NCBI GenBank assembly: GCA_021372675.1
Contig: JAJFTZ010000073.1
Span: forward strand, 1-35,221
Direction: 5' to 3'
Length of the DNA: 35,221 bases
Origin: Eubacteriales bacterium
Lineage (GTDB): Bacteria > Bacillota > Clostridia > Christensenellales > CAG-138
In this document: one piece after another, positions 8,053-15,386 of the stretch
Numbering within the stretch: the stretch's first letter is position 1
How the letters are laid out: the number at the start of each line of letters is the position of its first letter
Notes under the pieces: generated by a model
Database searches by the model: none
The model's input: only the letters and a program-made list of their open reading frames with translations
Told to the model about the DNA's origin: nothing
Translations under genes and position numbers: made by a program

Positions 8053-8069
8053 CCGAAAACGCCCGCATG

Positions 8070-8078
8070 TGGTATAAT
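8070..8078 (+). promoter_or_regulatory. Extended -10 promoter for the rRNA methyltransferase gene
   Basis: TGGTATAAT is an extended -10 element (TGN plus TATAAT at 8073-8078), 29 nt before the ATG at 8108. No good -35 box is seen. It lies back to back with the divergent cysS promoter. Confidence 0.65.
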
Positions 8079-8107
8079 ACATTCTATCTTATGCACGGGA
8101 GGACGTC

Positions 8108-9427
8108 ATGGAGCTGCCGCGCGAATTTTTAGGGCGCATGCGTTCGCTTTTGGGCAGCGAGTATGAGGCGTTTGTAGCCTCCTACGAGCGGCCGCCCGTG
8201 CGGGGCTTGCGCGTGAACACGCTCAAGCTGCCCGCTAAGGAATTCCTCAGCATCAGCCCCTTTTCGCTTTCCCCGAGCGGCGTGCTGGACGAGGGCTTCA
8301 TCCTCGAAAACGGCACGCGCGGCGCGGGGGCGCACCCGTACCACGCGGCGGGGCTTTACTACATACAGGAACCTTCCGCCATGCACGCCGTGCGTGCGCT
8401 CGAGATCGCGCCCGGCATGAAGGTGCTCGACCTTTGCGCCGCGCCCGGCGGAAAATCCACCGCCATCGCCGCGCGGCTCGGCGGGCAGGGGTTTCTTGTC
8501 TCTAATGAAATCGAGGCTTCCCGCGCAAAAACGCTGCAATATAACCTCGAGCGCATGGGCGTAGCGAACGCGGCCGTAACAAACGCGCATCCCGAGGCGC
8601 TTTGCTTTGCGCTCAAGGAAAGCTTTGACGCGGTGCTTGTAGACGCGCCCTGCTCGGGCGAGGGGATGTTCCGCAAGGACGAGGCGGCGATCGCGGAATG
8701 GTCGGCTGCGCACGTACGCGCCTGCGCCGCGCGGCAAAAGGCTATACTTCTAAGCGCCGCGCAAGCCGTAAGGCCGGGCGGCGCGCTCGTCTATTCCACC
8801 TGCACCTTCTCCGGGGAGGAAAACGAGGGAGTGATCGAAGCGTTCCTGAACGAACACGCCGAGTTCGAGGCGGTCTTTACGGAGCGTTTCTACCCGCATA
8901 AAATGCGGGGCGAAGGGCATTTCGTGGCGCGGCTCGCAAAAAAAGGAGCCGCGGGGGCGGGGGAGGGAAAAGCCTTAACGCTCAAGCCCTGTTCCGACCC
9001 CGCGTATGCGCGTTTTATAGATGAAACCTTTGTATCACCGCCCGCACTGAAGCCCTACGTCCTGCCGGATAACAGGGTGCTTTTGCTCGCCGCGGTATTA
9101 CCCGAGGGATTTAAGGACGTTCGCGTGCTGACGGCGGGCGTATTCGCGGGCGAGCTCGTAAAAGGCCGGTTCGAACCGTCGCACGCGCTGTTTTTGGGCT
9201 GCCACGGCGGCGCATACCGCCGCGTGCTCGGGCTTTCGCCCTCCGACGCGCGGCTCAAGGCGTTTTTGCGCGGGGAGGCTGTGGCGCTCGAGGGGGTCCG
9301 CGGTTACTGCGCGGTGGCGGTGGACGGCTATACGCTGGGCTTTGGCAAGGCATCGGAAGGCGTGCTCAAAAATAAGCTGCCCAAGGCTTTACGGAATCTT
9401 TCCAATTTCGACGCAATGCCCGGATAG
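8108..9427 (+). CDS. RsmF/YebU-like rRNA (cytosine-5) methyltransferase
   Basis: A 439-residue SAM-dependent RNA m5C methyltransferase of the NOL1/NOP2/Sun family. Visible are the SAM-binding strand LDLCAAPGGKST (about residues 113-124), DAPCSGEGMFRK with Cys182 in motif IV, and the STCTFSGEENE block with the nucleophile Cys232 in motif VI. The PCSGEGMFRKD wording and the C-terminal extension of about 160 residues (a PUA-like/RsmF C-terminal module) favour RsmF over RsmB. The target would be a cytosine in 16S rRNA. The ATG at 8108 follows GGGAGGACGTC, a good RBS. It stands alone as a transcription unit. Confidence 0.88.
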   Translation: MELPREFLGRMRSLLGSEYEAFVASYERPPVRGLRVNTLKLPAKEFLSISPFSLSPSGVLDEGFILENGTRGAGAHPYHAAGLYYIQEPSAMHAVRALEIAPGMKVLDLCAAPGGKSTAIAARLGGQGFLVSNEIEASRAKTLQYNLERMGVANAAVTNAHPEALCFALKESFDAVLVDAPCSGEGMFRKDEAAIAEWSAAHVRACAARQKAILLSAAQAVRPGGALVYSTCTFSGEENEGVIEAFLNEHAEFEAVFTERFYPHKMRGEGHFVARLAKKGAAGAGEGKALTLKPCSDPAYARFIDETFVSPPALKPYVLPDNRVLLLAAVLPEGFKDVRVLTAGVFAGELVKGRFEPSHALFLGCHGGAYRRVLGLSPSDARLKAFLRGEAVALEGVRGYCAVAVDGYTLGFGKASEGVLKNKLPKALRNLSNFDAMPG

Positions 9428-9448
9428 CATTCGCATACAAAGTAAGTT

Positions 9449-9473
9449 ATAATAGTCGCAAGGCGGCTATTAT
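9449..9473 (+). terminator. Hairpin after the rRNA methyltransferase gene
   Basis: ATAATAGTCGC and GCGGCTATTAT form an 11-bp stem with one G-U pair around a 3-nt loop, 22 nt after the stop codon. There is no clear T tract, so termination is weak or the hairpin only stabilises the 3' end. Further on, GTGCG/CGCAC with an internal TTGGCC/GGCCAA forms another hairpin (about 9490-9521). Confidence 0.4.
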
Positions 9474-9529
9474 ACAGTTAATCTTATGCGCGTGCGATCT
9501 TTGGCCTGCGGCCAAACGCACATGCGCGG

Positions 9530-9563
9530 ATTATACCATATTCACTTCGTTTCATGGTATAAT
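9530..9563 (+). promoter_or_regulatory. Palindrome containing a -10 element on each strand
   Basis: ATTATACCAT (9530-9539) and ATGGTATAAT (9554-9563) are perfect inverted repeats 14 bp apart. The right arm contains TGGTATAAT, an extended -10 for the gene at 9605; the left arm carries the same element on the minus strand. It could be a promoter with a symmetric operator, or divergent starts. Confidence 0.5.
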
Positions 9564-9604
9564 AAATACAAATACGGGAAACCGAAATCGACGGAGGTAG
9601 CAGC

Positions 9605-9931
9605 ATGGCGGAAAAGCTCGTTTTTGACGCGGAGGATATCGAAAGGAACAAGGGAATCGCCGCCGTGGCGAACATCCCCATTTTATTCTGGCTGCCTCTC
9701 GTTGCCGCGCAGGATTCGGCTTTCGCCAAGTTTTACGCGAATCAGGGGCTCCTGTTTTTGATCGCGAGCATCGTGCTCCCGTTTGTCAACGTCATCCCCA
9801 TCCTCGGGCAGATCGCCTACGTGGGCTTCGGCATCGCGCTCCTTGTGTTCATCGTGATGAACATCGTGGCCGCCGCCAAAGGCGAGGCGAAGGAAGCGCC
9901 CATCTTCGGCTCCATAAAGATTTTGAATTAA
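9605..9931 (+). CDS. DUF4870-like small membrane protein
   Basis: A 108-residue protein with a charged N-terminus (AEKLVFDAEDIERNKGIA) and three hydrophobic stretches: IPILFWLPLV, FLIASIVLPFVNVIPI and IAYVGFGIALLVFIVMNIV. The F-Y-A-N-Q-G-L segment between helices 1 and 2 is typical of DUF4870/Tic20-like proteins, whose function is not established. AGGTAGCAGC before the ATG is a moderate RBS. It is monocistronic, ending at a GC-rich hairpin that overlaps the valS leader promoter. Confidence 0.7.
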   Translation: MAEKLVFDAEDIERNKGIAAVANIPILFWLPLVAAQDSAFAKFYANQGLLFLIASIVLPFVNVIPILGQIAYVGFGIALLVFIVMNIVAAAKGEAKEAPIFGSIKILN

Positions 9932-9944
9932 TTCAAAGGATAAA

Positions 9945-9988
9945 GTGCGCGGGGACGGTTTTTGCTTGACAATCCCCGCGCGCTTTTG
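9945..9988 (+). terminator. Terminator of the small membrane gene, overlapping the valS promoter
   Basis: GTGCGCGGGGA (9945-9955) pairs with TCCCCGCGCGC (9973-9983), followed by TTTT. The 17-nt loop holds TTGACA, the -35 box of the next promoter, so the terminator and promoter occupy the same DNA. Confidence 0.65.
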
Positions 9989-9994
9989 TAAACT
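9966..9994 (+). promoter_or_regulatory. Promoter of the valS T-box leader
   Basis: Consensus TTGACA (9966-9971), a 17-bp spacer and TAAACT (9989-9994). The predicted start is near 10001, giving a leader of about 280 nt before valS. Confidence 0.85.
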
Positions 9995-10004
9995 AAAACG
10001 TAAT

Positions 10005-10251
10005 TGCATAGGGCGTCGAAAAAGAGGAGTATGCGTAGAGCCATGCAGCAGAGAGGCGGCTTCACCGGCTGAAAGGGCCGCCCAACCGGAAACGCAGAAG
10101 GTCGCTTTTGAGCCTTTCGGGCCGAAACGAAGTAAGTCCGAACGCACACGCCGCGTTAAGGCGTTTGAGTGAGGCGGGGTTTACCCCGCTTAACAAAGGT
10201 GGTACCGCGAGCTTTCTCGTCCTTTGAAGGATGAAGGAGCTCTTTTTTTAT
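10005..10251 (+). promoter_or_regulatory. T-box riboswitch leader of valS
   Basis: The T-box sequence AAGGTGGTACCGCG is at 10196-10209, where it would contact the 3' end of uncharged tRNA. It runs directly into a terminator stem (GAGCT...GGAGCTC, about 10209-10244) with a T7 tract. Upstream is a long structured stem I region with a GC-rich distal arm. A GTC valine codon at 10101-10103, in the AGAAGGTCGC context on the 3' side of stem I, is my best candidate for the specifier. Uncharged tRNA-Val would favour antitermination and valS expression. Confidence 0.92.
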
Positions 10252-10280
10252 TGCCGACGTATAGTAAGGAGGAAACGACC

Positions 10281-12920
10281 ATGGCAAAGGAAATGCCTAA
10301 AGCCTACGACCACAGCGACGTGGAGCCGAGGCTGTATGAAACTTGGGAGAAGGCGGGATACTTCCACGCGAAGCCCAACCCCGAAAAGGAGCCCTACTGC
10401 ATCGTGATACCGCCGCCCAATATCACGGGCAGGCTCCACATGGGGCACGCGGTGGATGAAACGCTGCAGGATGTGCTCATCCGCTACAAACGCATGAGCG
10501 GCTTCGAAACGCTTTGGTTGCCCGGCACCGACCACGCCTCCATCGCCACCGAGGTGAAGATTGTGGAGCAGATGGCCAAAGAGGGTCTCGATAAGCGCGC
10601 CATGGGCCGCGAGAAATTCCTCGAGCGCGCGTGGGAGTGGAAGCGTGAGTACGGCGGCACCATCGTGCAGCAGCTCAAAAAGCTCGGTTCCTCCTGCGAC
10701 TGGGCGCGCGAGCGCTTTACTATGGACGAGGGCTGCAACCGCGCCGTCAACAAAATCTTCGTGCAGCTCTACAACAAAGGGCTCATCTACCGCGGTGACC
10801 GCATCATCAACTGGTGCCCGGATTGTAAGACCGCGCTTTCCGACGCGGAGGTCGAGTACGAGGAGCAGCATAGCCACCTTTGGCATGTGCGCTACGACGC
10901 GCCCGATAAAAGCTTTTCCATCACCTGCGCCACCACGCGGCCGGAGACTATATTGGGCGATACGGGCATTGCCGTGAACCCCAACGACGAGCGCTATAAG
11001 GCTATCGTCGGTAAAACCGTGCTTGTGCCCGTGCTCGGCCGCGAGATACCCATCGTAGCGGACGAATACGTGGAAATGGACTTCGGCACCGGCGCCGTGA
11101 AGATCACCCCCGCGCACGATCCCAACGATTTCGAGGTGGGCGCGCGCACGGGGCTTCCCTCCATCCGCGTGTTTACCGACGATGGGCATATCAACGAGCT
11201 TGGCGGCGCGTACGCGGGCTTGGACCGCTTCGAGTGCCGCAAGGTGTTTCTTGAGGATTTGAAAAATGCCGGGGCCTTGGTGAAGGTTGAACCCTACGCG
11301 CACAACGTGGGCACCTGCTACCGCTGCCACCACACCGTGGAGCCTTTGACCTCCGAGCAGTGGTTTGTGGATATGAAGCCCCTCGCCAAACCCGCGAACG
11401 ACCTTATCAGGGGCGGCGTCGTGAAGTTCGTGCCGGAGCGCTTCGACAAAACCTATTTCAGCTTCATGGATAACATCAAGGACTGGTGCATTTCCCGCCA
11501 GCTTTGGTGGGGGCACCGCATCCCGGCTTATTACTGCGACACCTGCGGCGAGATCACCGTGCAGGAGACCGCGCCCGAAGCCTGCCCTAAGTGCGGCGCA
11601 GCGCATTTAAGGCAGGATGAGGACGTGCTCGATACATGGTTCAGCTCCGCGCTTTGGCCGTTTTCCACGCTCGGCTGGCCGGACAATACCGAGGAGCTTA
11701 AGTATTTCTACCCCACGAGCACGCTCGTGACGGGGTATGAGATTATCTTCTTCTGGGTGGCGCGCATGCTTGTGTTCGGCATGGAGGTCATGGGGGAAAG
11801 GCCGTTCGACACGGTGTACATCCACGGCATCATGCGCGACGATCAGGGCCGCAAAATGTCGAAATCCCTCGGCAACGGCGTGGATCCCTTGGGCATCATC
11901 GCCGATTACGGCGCGGATTCGCTCCGCTTTAGCCTTCTTACGGGCACAAGCGCGGGCAACGACATGCGCTTCCAAATTAAAAAGGTGGAATCGGCGCGCA
12001 ACTTCTGCAACAAGGTGTATAACGCCGCGCGCTTCGTGCTGATGAACCTCGGCGACGAGCCGGTAGGCGAGATCGACCTTAAAGCGACCGACATGGCGGA
12101 TAAATGGATACTCCACCGCCTCAACGCGGTCGTGAAGGAGGTTTCCGATCACCTCGACGCCTACGACCTTAACCTCGCCGTGCAGAAGGTGTACGATTTT
12201 ATCTGGACGGAGTTTTGCGACTGGTACATTGAAATGGCAAAGCCGCGGCTCAACGGCGAAAACGAGGCGGAGAAGAAAAACGTGCGCGCCATCCTTGTGC
12301 GCGTGCTCGGCGATTCGCTGAAGCTGCTGCACCCGTTCATGCCGTTTATCACCGAGGAGATTTACTTGAACCTCCCCGGCAGCGGCGAAACGATCATGCT
12401 TTCCGATTGGCCGCGCTGCGACGGGCGCCATAACTTCCCCGAGGCGGCAAATACGATGGAAGGCGTTACGGAGCTCATCCGTTCCATCCGCAACATCCGC
12501 GCGGAGATGAACGTGCCCCCCGCCAAGCGCATCGCGCTCACGCTCGTGGCCAAGGCGTGCGACCGCGCCGCGTGCGAGGCGGCCTCCGTTTATCTTAAAA
12601 AGCTCGCGGGCGCGGACAGCGTAAAGGTGCAGGCGGATAAGGCGGGCGTCGATAAAAACGCCGTTTCGGCCGTGTGCGCGCTTGCGGAGGCGTTTATACC
12701 GCTCGAAGAGCTCGTGGACCTTGAAAAGGAGATCGAGCGCGTGAACAAGGAGATCGAGCGCGTGGACGGCGAAATAGCCCGCGCTTCGGCGAAGCTCAAC
12801 AACGAGGGCTTTACGGCCAAGGCACCGCAGCGCGTCATCGACGAGGAGCGCCAAAAGCTCGAGGGCGCGAGGGAGAAAAAGCAAAAGCTCGAAGCGAGGC
12901 TTAAGGAGCTGAAAAAATAA
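10281..12920 (+). CDS. valS: Valyl-tRNA synthetase
   Basis: An 879-residue class I synthetase. The HIGH-type motif HMGH is at residues 53-56 within PPNITGRLHMGHA, and KMSKS follows DDQGRKMSKSLGN in the middle of the protein. A CP1 editing domain carries the TTRPETILGDT signature. The C-terminal about 70 residues are a lysine/glutamate-rich coiled coil (LEKEIERVNKEIERVDGEI), the tRNA-binding arm typical of bacterial ValRS. The start is set at the ATG preceded by AAGGAGGAAACGACC; an open frame further upstream extends into the T-box terminator and is not the start. Confidence 0.97.
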   Translation: MAKEMPKAYDHSDVEPRLYETWEKAGYFHAKPNPEKEPYCIVIPPPNITGRLHMGHAVDETLQDVLIRYKRMSGFETLWLPGTDHASIATEVKIVEQMAKEGLDKRAMGREKFLERAWEWKREYGGTIVQQLKKLGSSCDWARERFTMDEGCNRAVNKIFVQLYNKGLIYRGDRIINWCPDCKTALSDAEVEYEEQHSHLWHVRYDAPDKSFSITCATTRPETILGDTGIAVNPNDERYKAIVGKTVLVPVLGREIPIVADEYVEMDFGTGAVKITPAHDPNDFEVGARTGLPSIRVFTDDGHINELGGAYAGLDRFECRKVFLEDLKNAGALVKVEPYAHNVGTCYRCHHTVEPLTSEQWFVDMKPLAKPANDLIRGGVVKFVPERFDKTYFSFMDNIKDWCISRQLWWGHRIPAYYCDTCGEITVQETAPEACPKCGAAHLRQDEDVLDTWFSSALWPFSTLGWPDNTEELKYFYPTSTLVTGYEIIFFWVARMLVFGMEVMGERPFDTVYIHGIMRDDQGRKMSKSLGNGVDPLGIIADYGADSLRFSLLTGTSAGNDMRFQIKKVESARNFCNKVYNAARFVLMNLGDEPVGEIDLKATDMADKWILHRLNAVVKEVSDHLDAYDLNLAVQKVYDFIWTEFCDWYIEMAKPRLNGENEAEKKNVRAILVRVLGDSLKLLHPFMPFITEEIYLNLPGSGETIMLSDWPRCDGRHNFPEAANTMEGVTELIRSIRNIRAEMNVPPAKRIALTLVAKACDRAACEAASVYLKKLAGADSVKVQADKAGVDKNAVSAVCALAEAFIPLEELVDLEKEIERVNKEIERVDGEIARASAKLNNEGFTAKAPQRVIDEERQKLEGAREKKQKLEARLKELKK

Positions 12921-12930
12921 ACGAGTGATT

Positions 12931-12973
12931 AGAAGGAGCAGACCGTAAGCATTGCTTTCGGCCTGTTCCTTCT
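12931..12973 (+). terminator. Hairpin between convergent valS and DUF4363 genes
   Basis: AGAAGGAGCAGACCG pairs imperfectly with CGGCCTGTTCCTTCT around a 13-nt loop. It starts 11 nt after the valS stop and ends 5 nt before the convergent gene's stop. There is no T tract on either side, so any termination would be weak. Confidence 0.5.
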
Positions 12974-12977
12974 ATCC

Positions 12978-13382
12978 CTAAAACAAATTCGGTATGCTGA
13001 ACGTTTCGATTCCCGCGAGATAGGATGCGATGCTCTTGATGTTTTCAAGGCAGAGGAATATCTCCGCGGGTTCCCGCACGGTAATGAGCTGCAGGGCGGT
13101 GCTCACCTCGGTCTCGAGCGTGTCGATGTCCTCGTGGTCGTAAAACAGCTTTAATACGTTTTGCGTCTCGCGGAACCTTTGCTCGACGGCCTTAACGTAC
13201 TTGCCTGCCTCCGCCCAGTCCCCCCGGTGCACGTGAGCTTCCGCCTGCTCCGTGAGGGAAACGAGGTCCTTGCTGAGCTTACCCACATAGACGCGGTCGA
13301 AGATGAAAAGGCTTAAAAGGAACACGCATACGATCAAAATCGCAATCCGGTTGGCCAGCTTGAATTCCCGCGCGCTCGTCAT
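12978..13382 (-). CDS. DUF4363 family protein
   Basis: A 134-residue protein with one N-terminal membrane helix (RIAILIVCVFLLSLFIFDRVYV) and an outside helical domain rich in charged residues (TEQAEAHVHRGDWAEAGKYV, then VEQRF). This pattern fits DUF4363, whose members commonly follow DUF421 genes in Clostridia and Bacilli. The start overlaps the stop of the upstream DUF421 gene by ATGA, so the two are translationally coupled. Function is unknown; some DUF421/YetF relatives are tied to spore or envelope biology. Confidence 0.75.
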   Translation of the reverse strand: MTSAREFKLANRIAILIVCVFLLSLFIFDRVYVGKLSKDLVSLTEQAEAHVHRGDWAEAGKYVKAVEQRFRETQNVLKLFYDHEDIDTLETEVSTALQLITVREPAEIFLCLENIKSIASYLAGIETFSIPNLF

Positions 13383-14095
13383 ACGCCCTCCTTTGTGGAA
13401 ACGAAACGGACGAGACTGCCTTCGCGCGCCTTGAGCTGCGCGTGCAGCGTGCCGTCCTCATTGAGAAGCGCTAAGAACACCTGCTTGGGGCTTTGTACGT
13501 CGATGCGCGCGAGCTGGCGCATCAGCCAGGGCTCGTCGCGGCCGGCCTGCGTGAGCGCCTCCGCATGTATGTTGCCGTCCTGTATCAAAATGAAGGTGAG
13601 CGCCGCCGCGGGGGCGGGAAGCTGCATATCCTGCAAGGTCGGGTTTCGCGAGGGGCCTTTGAGCAGCACGCTCAAGCCCCCGTTGGTCTCAAGGATCGCG
13701 TATTCGACGCTCGAAAGCTCGAACACGTCCTTTGCGCGCAGCTGCTCCATAAGGTCGCTCAGGGTATAGCGCGCGTCGTGCAGCACCTTCTCCTGCACCA
13801 CGCCGCGGCTTATGACGATGAGCGCCGTGCCGCACATGATCGCGCGCATTTTTTCGCTTTTGAGCGATAAATAGGAAATAACCTGCTGCACGAGGAACAG
13901 CGCTATAATCGGCACGATGCCGTACAAAAGCGGCACGCCGGTGTTGGAGGCGGGCACGGAGGCGAGATCGGCGATCAAAAGCGTCATGATGAGGTCGTAG
14001 GGCTGCAGGTCGCTGAGCTGGCGCTTGCCCGTGAGGCGGATGACCGTAAACACCAAAAGGTACAGGATAACGGCGCGGACGAATAGAGTGAGCAT
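13379..14095 (-). CDS. DUF421 (YetF-like) membrane protein
   Basis: A 238-residue protein with three N-terminal membrane helices followed by a cytosolic domain. The family's RLTGKRQLSDLQPYDLIMTL segment follows the first helix, then LIADLASVPASN. After the third helix comes the DUF421 alpha/beta domain (ISRGVVQEKVLHDARYTLSD, then LMEQLR). The start was chosen at 14095 because GGGAGGAATTTCTC precedes it; an earlier in-frame ATG at 14146 lacks an RBS. The ATGA overlap with DUF4363 indicates an operon. Confidence 0.85.
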   Translation of the reverse strand: MLTLFVRAVILYLLVFTVIRLTGKRQLSDLQPYDLIMTLLIADLASVPASNTGVPLLYGIVPIIALFLVQQVISYLSLKSEKMRAIMCGTALIVISRGVVQEKVLHDARYTLSDLMEQLRAKDVFELSSVEYAILETNGGLSVLLKGPSRNPTLQDMQLPAPAAALTFILIQDGNIHAEALTQAGRDEPWLMRQLARIDVQSPKQVFLALLNEDGTLHAQLKAREGSLVRFVSTKEGV

Positions 14096-14213
14096 GAGAA
14101 ATTCCTCCCATGCGTAGTTTGGACTGCCTGCGGCGCGATTAAGCATAATTCGCGCGGCCGATTTTTTCTAAAAAACCGCGCGCCGCAAGACGCCGAAAAC
14201 TTGGTTGCCATCC

Positions 14214-14242
14214 TTGACATGGGTGGTGCTTTCTGCTAAAAT
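14214..14242 (+). promoter_or_regulatory. Promoter of the tRNA cluster
   Basis: Perfect TTGACA (14214-14219), a 17-bp spacer and TAAAAT (14237-14242), about 64 nt before the first tRNA. Confidence 0.8.
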
Positions 14243-14305
14243 ACCATATTGTCGGCGGAAACGAACCGGCGAACGGTATAGGGGCGCAAACGGCGTTGCG
14301 TTCAT

Positions 14306-14382
14306 GCGCCTGTAGCTCAGCAGGATAGAGCAACGGCCTTCTAAGCCGTAGGTCCCGGGTTCGAATCCCTGCAGGCGCGCCA
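14306..14382 (+). tRNA. tRNA-Arg (TCT)
   Basis: Acceptor GCGCCTG/CAGGCGC, anticodon loop CTTCTAA giving TCT, T-loop GGTTCGAATCC, discriminator G and encoded CCA. First of the cluster. Confidence 0.97.
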
Positions 14383-14387
14383 CCGTG

Positions 14388-14464
14388 GTGGGTATAGTTC
14401 AGTTGGATAGAGCGCCAGATTGTGGCTCTGGAAGTCGTGGGTTCAAATCCCACTACCCACCCCA
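14388..14464 (+). tRNA. tRNA-His (GTG)
   Basis: Acceptor GTGGGTA/TACCCAC, anticodon GTG in loop TTGTGGC, discriminator C and encoded CCA. A G at 14387 can supply the extra G-1 that pairs with C73, the histidine identity element. Confidence 0.97.
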
Positions 14465-14488
14465 TTTTTTATTGCCGGTGCAGGATAT

Positions 14489-14563
14489 TGGGGTGTCGCC
14501 AAGCGGTAAGGCACGGGACTTTGACTCCCGCATTCGTAGGTTCAAATCCTGCCACCCCAGCCA
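14489..14563 (+). tRNA. tRNA-Gln (TTG)
   Basis: Acceptor TGGGGTG/CACCCCA, anticodon TTG in CTTTGAC, T-loop GGTTCAAATCC and encoded CCA. Confidence 0.97.
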
Positions 14564-14568
14564 TTTAT

Positions 14569-14644
14569 GACCCGTTAGCTCAGTCGGTAGAGCACTTGAC
14601 TTTTAATCAAGGTGTCCGGAGTTCGAATCTCCGACGGGTCACCA
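14569..14644 (+). tRNA. tRNA-Lys (TTT)
   Basis: Acceptor GACCCGT/ACGGGTC, anticodon TTT in CTTTTAA, T-arm GGAGTTCGAATCTCC and encoded CCA. Confidence 0.97.
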
Positions 14645-14684
14645 ACGTTGCGGCGGGGGTGCGGGAACCCTGCCCTTCGCACGT

Positions 14685-14769
14685 GCGGGCGTGGCGGAAT
14701 TGGCAGACGCGCCGGATTTAGGTTCCGGTGCCCACAGGCGTATGAGTTCGACTCTCTTCGCCCGCACCA
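14685..14769 (+). tRNA. tRNA-Leu (TAG)
   Basis: Acceptor GCGGGCG/CGCCCGC, anticodon stem CCGGA/TCCGG enclosing TTTAGGT (TAG), a long variable arm (class II tRNA) and encoded CCA. Confidence 0.97.
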
Positions 14770-14815
14770 ATGCCCTTTCGGGCGGGATGGGGTTCACGAA
14801 AACGCGGCGGATCAT

Positions 14816-14889
14816 GCGGGTATAGTGTAATGGTAACACATTAGCCTTCCAAGCTGAGATAGTGGGTTCGAGTCCCATTACCCGCTCCA
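14816..14889 (+). tRNA. tRNA-Gly (TCC)
   Basis: Acceptor GCGGGTA/TACCCGC, anticodon TCC in CTTCCAA, T-arm TGGGTTCGAGTCCCA and encoded CCA. The end of the tRNA run served by the 14214 promoter is probably here. Confidence 0.97.
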
Positions 14890-14979
14890 TTCCAAACGGC
14901 TTCAGGCGCGTTCCGCTTGAAACGGAAACGACAGCCGGGGATGCGTAAAATACTTTCAGTGTTTGTACACGCTTCTCGC

Positions 14980-15008
14980 TTGACAACCAAAACGCGCTGC
15001 GCTATAAT
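14980..15008 (+). promoter_or_regulatory. Promoter of the second tRNA group
   Basis: Perfect TTGACA (14980-14985), a 17-bp spacer and perfect TATAAT (15003-15008), about 30 nt before tRNA-Gly (GCC). The strongest-looking promoter in the window. Confidence 0.88.
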
Positions 15009-15037
15009 GTAAAACGTTCGCGATACAGCGCGAAAGC

Positions 15038-15113
15038 GCGGGAGTAGCTCATTCGGTAGAGCGCCGCCTTGCCAAGGCGGAGGTGGCGGGTTCGAGCCCC
15101 GTCTCCCGCTCCA
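15038..15113 (+). tRNA. tRNA-Gly (GCC)
   Basis: Acceptor GCGGGAG/CTCCCGC, anticodon GCC in TTGCCAA, T-arm GCGGGTTCGAGCCCCGT and encoded CCA. Its last 22 nt are repeated at 15284-15305, so this 3' end looks like an integration target. Confidence 0.97.
15092..15113 (+). repeat. Direct repeat, copy 1 (3' end of tRNA-Gly GCC)
   Basis: The 22-nt stretch from TCGAGCCCC to GCTCCA is identical to 15284-15305. The two copies bracket 170 bp and resemble attachment-site duplications made by integration into a tRNA 3' end. Confidence 0.8.
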
Positions 15114-15160
15114 AAGCTCTGCGGACGCGGAGCGTCCTCAGAGCTTTGGACTAGGATCAA

Positions 15161-15292
15161 GGGGATCGAAGCCGCGGCCGTAAGGCAAAAATGCAACGGT
15201 GTTGCATTTTTAGCGGCCGGGATTTCGTGCCAAACCGCCGCACGCAGCGCGGAGCGCAAGTAAGGCGATGTCGATGGCCGAAATCGAGCCCC
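15161..15292 (+). ncRNA. Structured repeat of about 130 nt, copy 1
   Basis: It begins GGGGATCGAA and ends ATCGAGCCCC, so its ends can pair like a tRNA T-arm split open. Inside are a hairpin AAAAATGCAAC/GTTGCATTTTT (15187-15211), flanking CGGCCG arms, and a run of about 33 nt (15235-15267) identical to copy 2 at 35105-35137. The hairpin arm differs completely in sequence between the copies but keeps its pairing, which points to a conserved RNA or DNA structure. A separate strong hairpin, CCAAAGCTCTG/CAGAGCTTTGG, lies at about 15111-15150 between tRNA-Gly and this repeat. Function is unknown. Confidence 0.6.
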
Positions 15293-15305
15293 GTCTCCCG
15301 CTCCA
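15284..15305 (+). repeat. Direct repeat, copy 2 (copy of tRNA-Gly 3' end)
   Basis: Identical for 22 nt to the 3' end of tRNA-Gly (GCC), but with no tRNA body in front. It is the distal boundary of the 170-bp insert and overlaps the last nine bases of the structured repeat. Confidence 0.8.
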
Positions 15306-15309
15306 GTTT

Positions 15310-15385
15310 GGGCCGTTAGCTCAGTTGGTAGAGCACCTGACTCTTAATCAGGGTGTCCCGGGTTCGAGCCCCTGACGGCCCACCA
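15310..15385 (+). tRNA. tRNA-Lys (CTT)
   Basis: Acceptor GGGCCGT/ACGGCCC, anticodon CTT in CTCTTAA, T-arm CGGGTTCGAGCCCCTG and encoded CCA. Mobile-element sequence (the 61-bp hairpin repeat) begins within two bases of its CCA end. Confidence 0.97.
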
Positions 15386-15386
15386 C

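Noticed and set aside
7825..8082. N-terminal extension of cysS
   Set aside because: The open frame crosses the attenuator and the promoter region; homology to CysS starts at the codon after the AGGAGG near 7835.
14139..14465. Minus-strand open frame over the tRNA genes (reads GFEPTTSRATIW)
   Set aside because: It is antisense to tRNA-Arg and tRNA-His; such peptides are well-known false calls from tRNA loci. Similar frames on both strands across 14385-15263 are rejected for the same reason.
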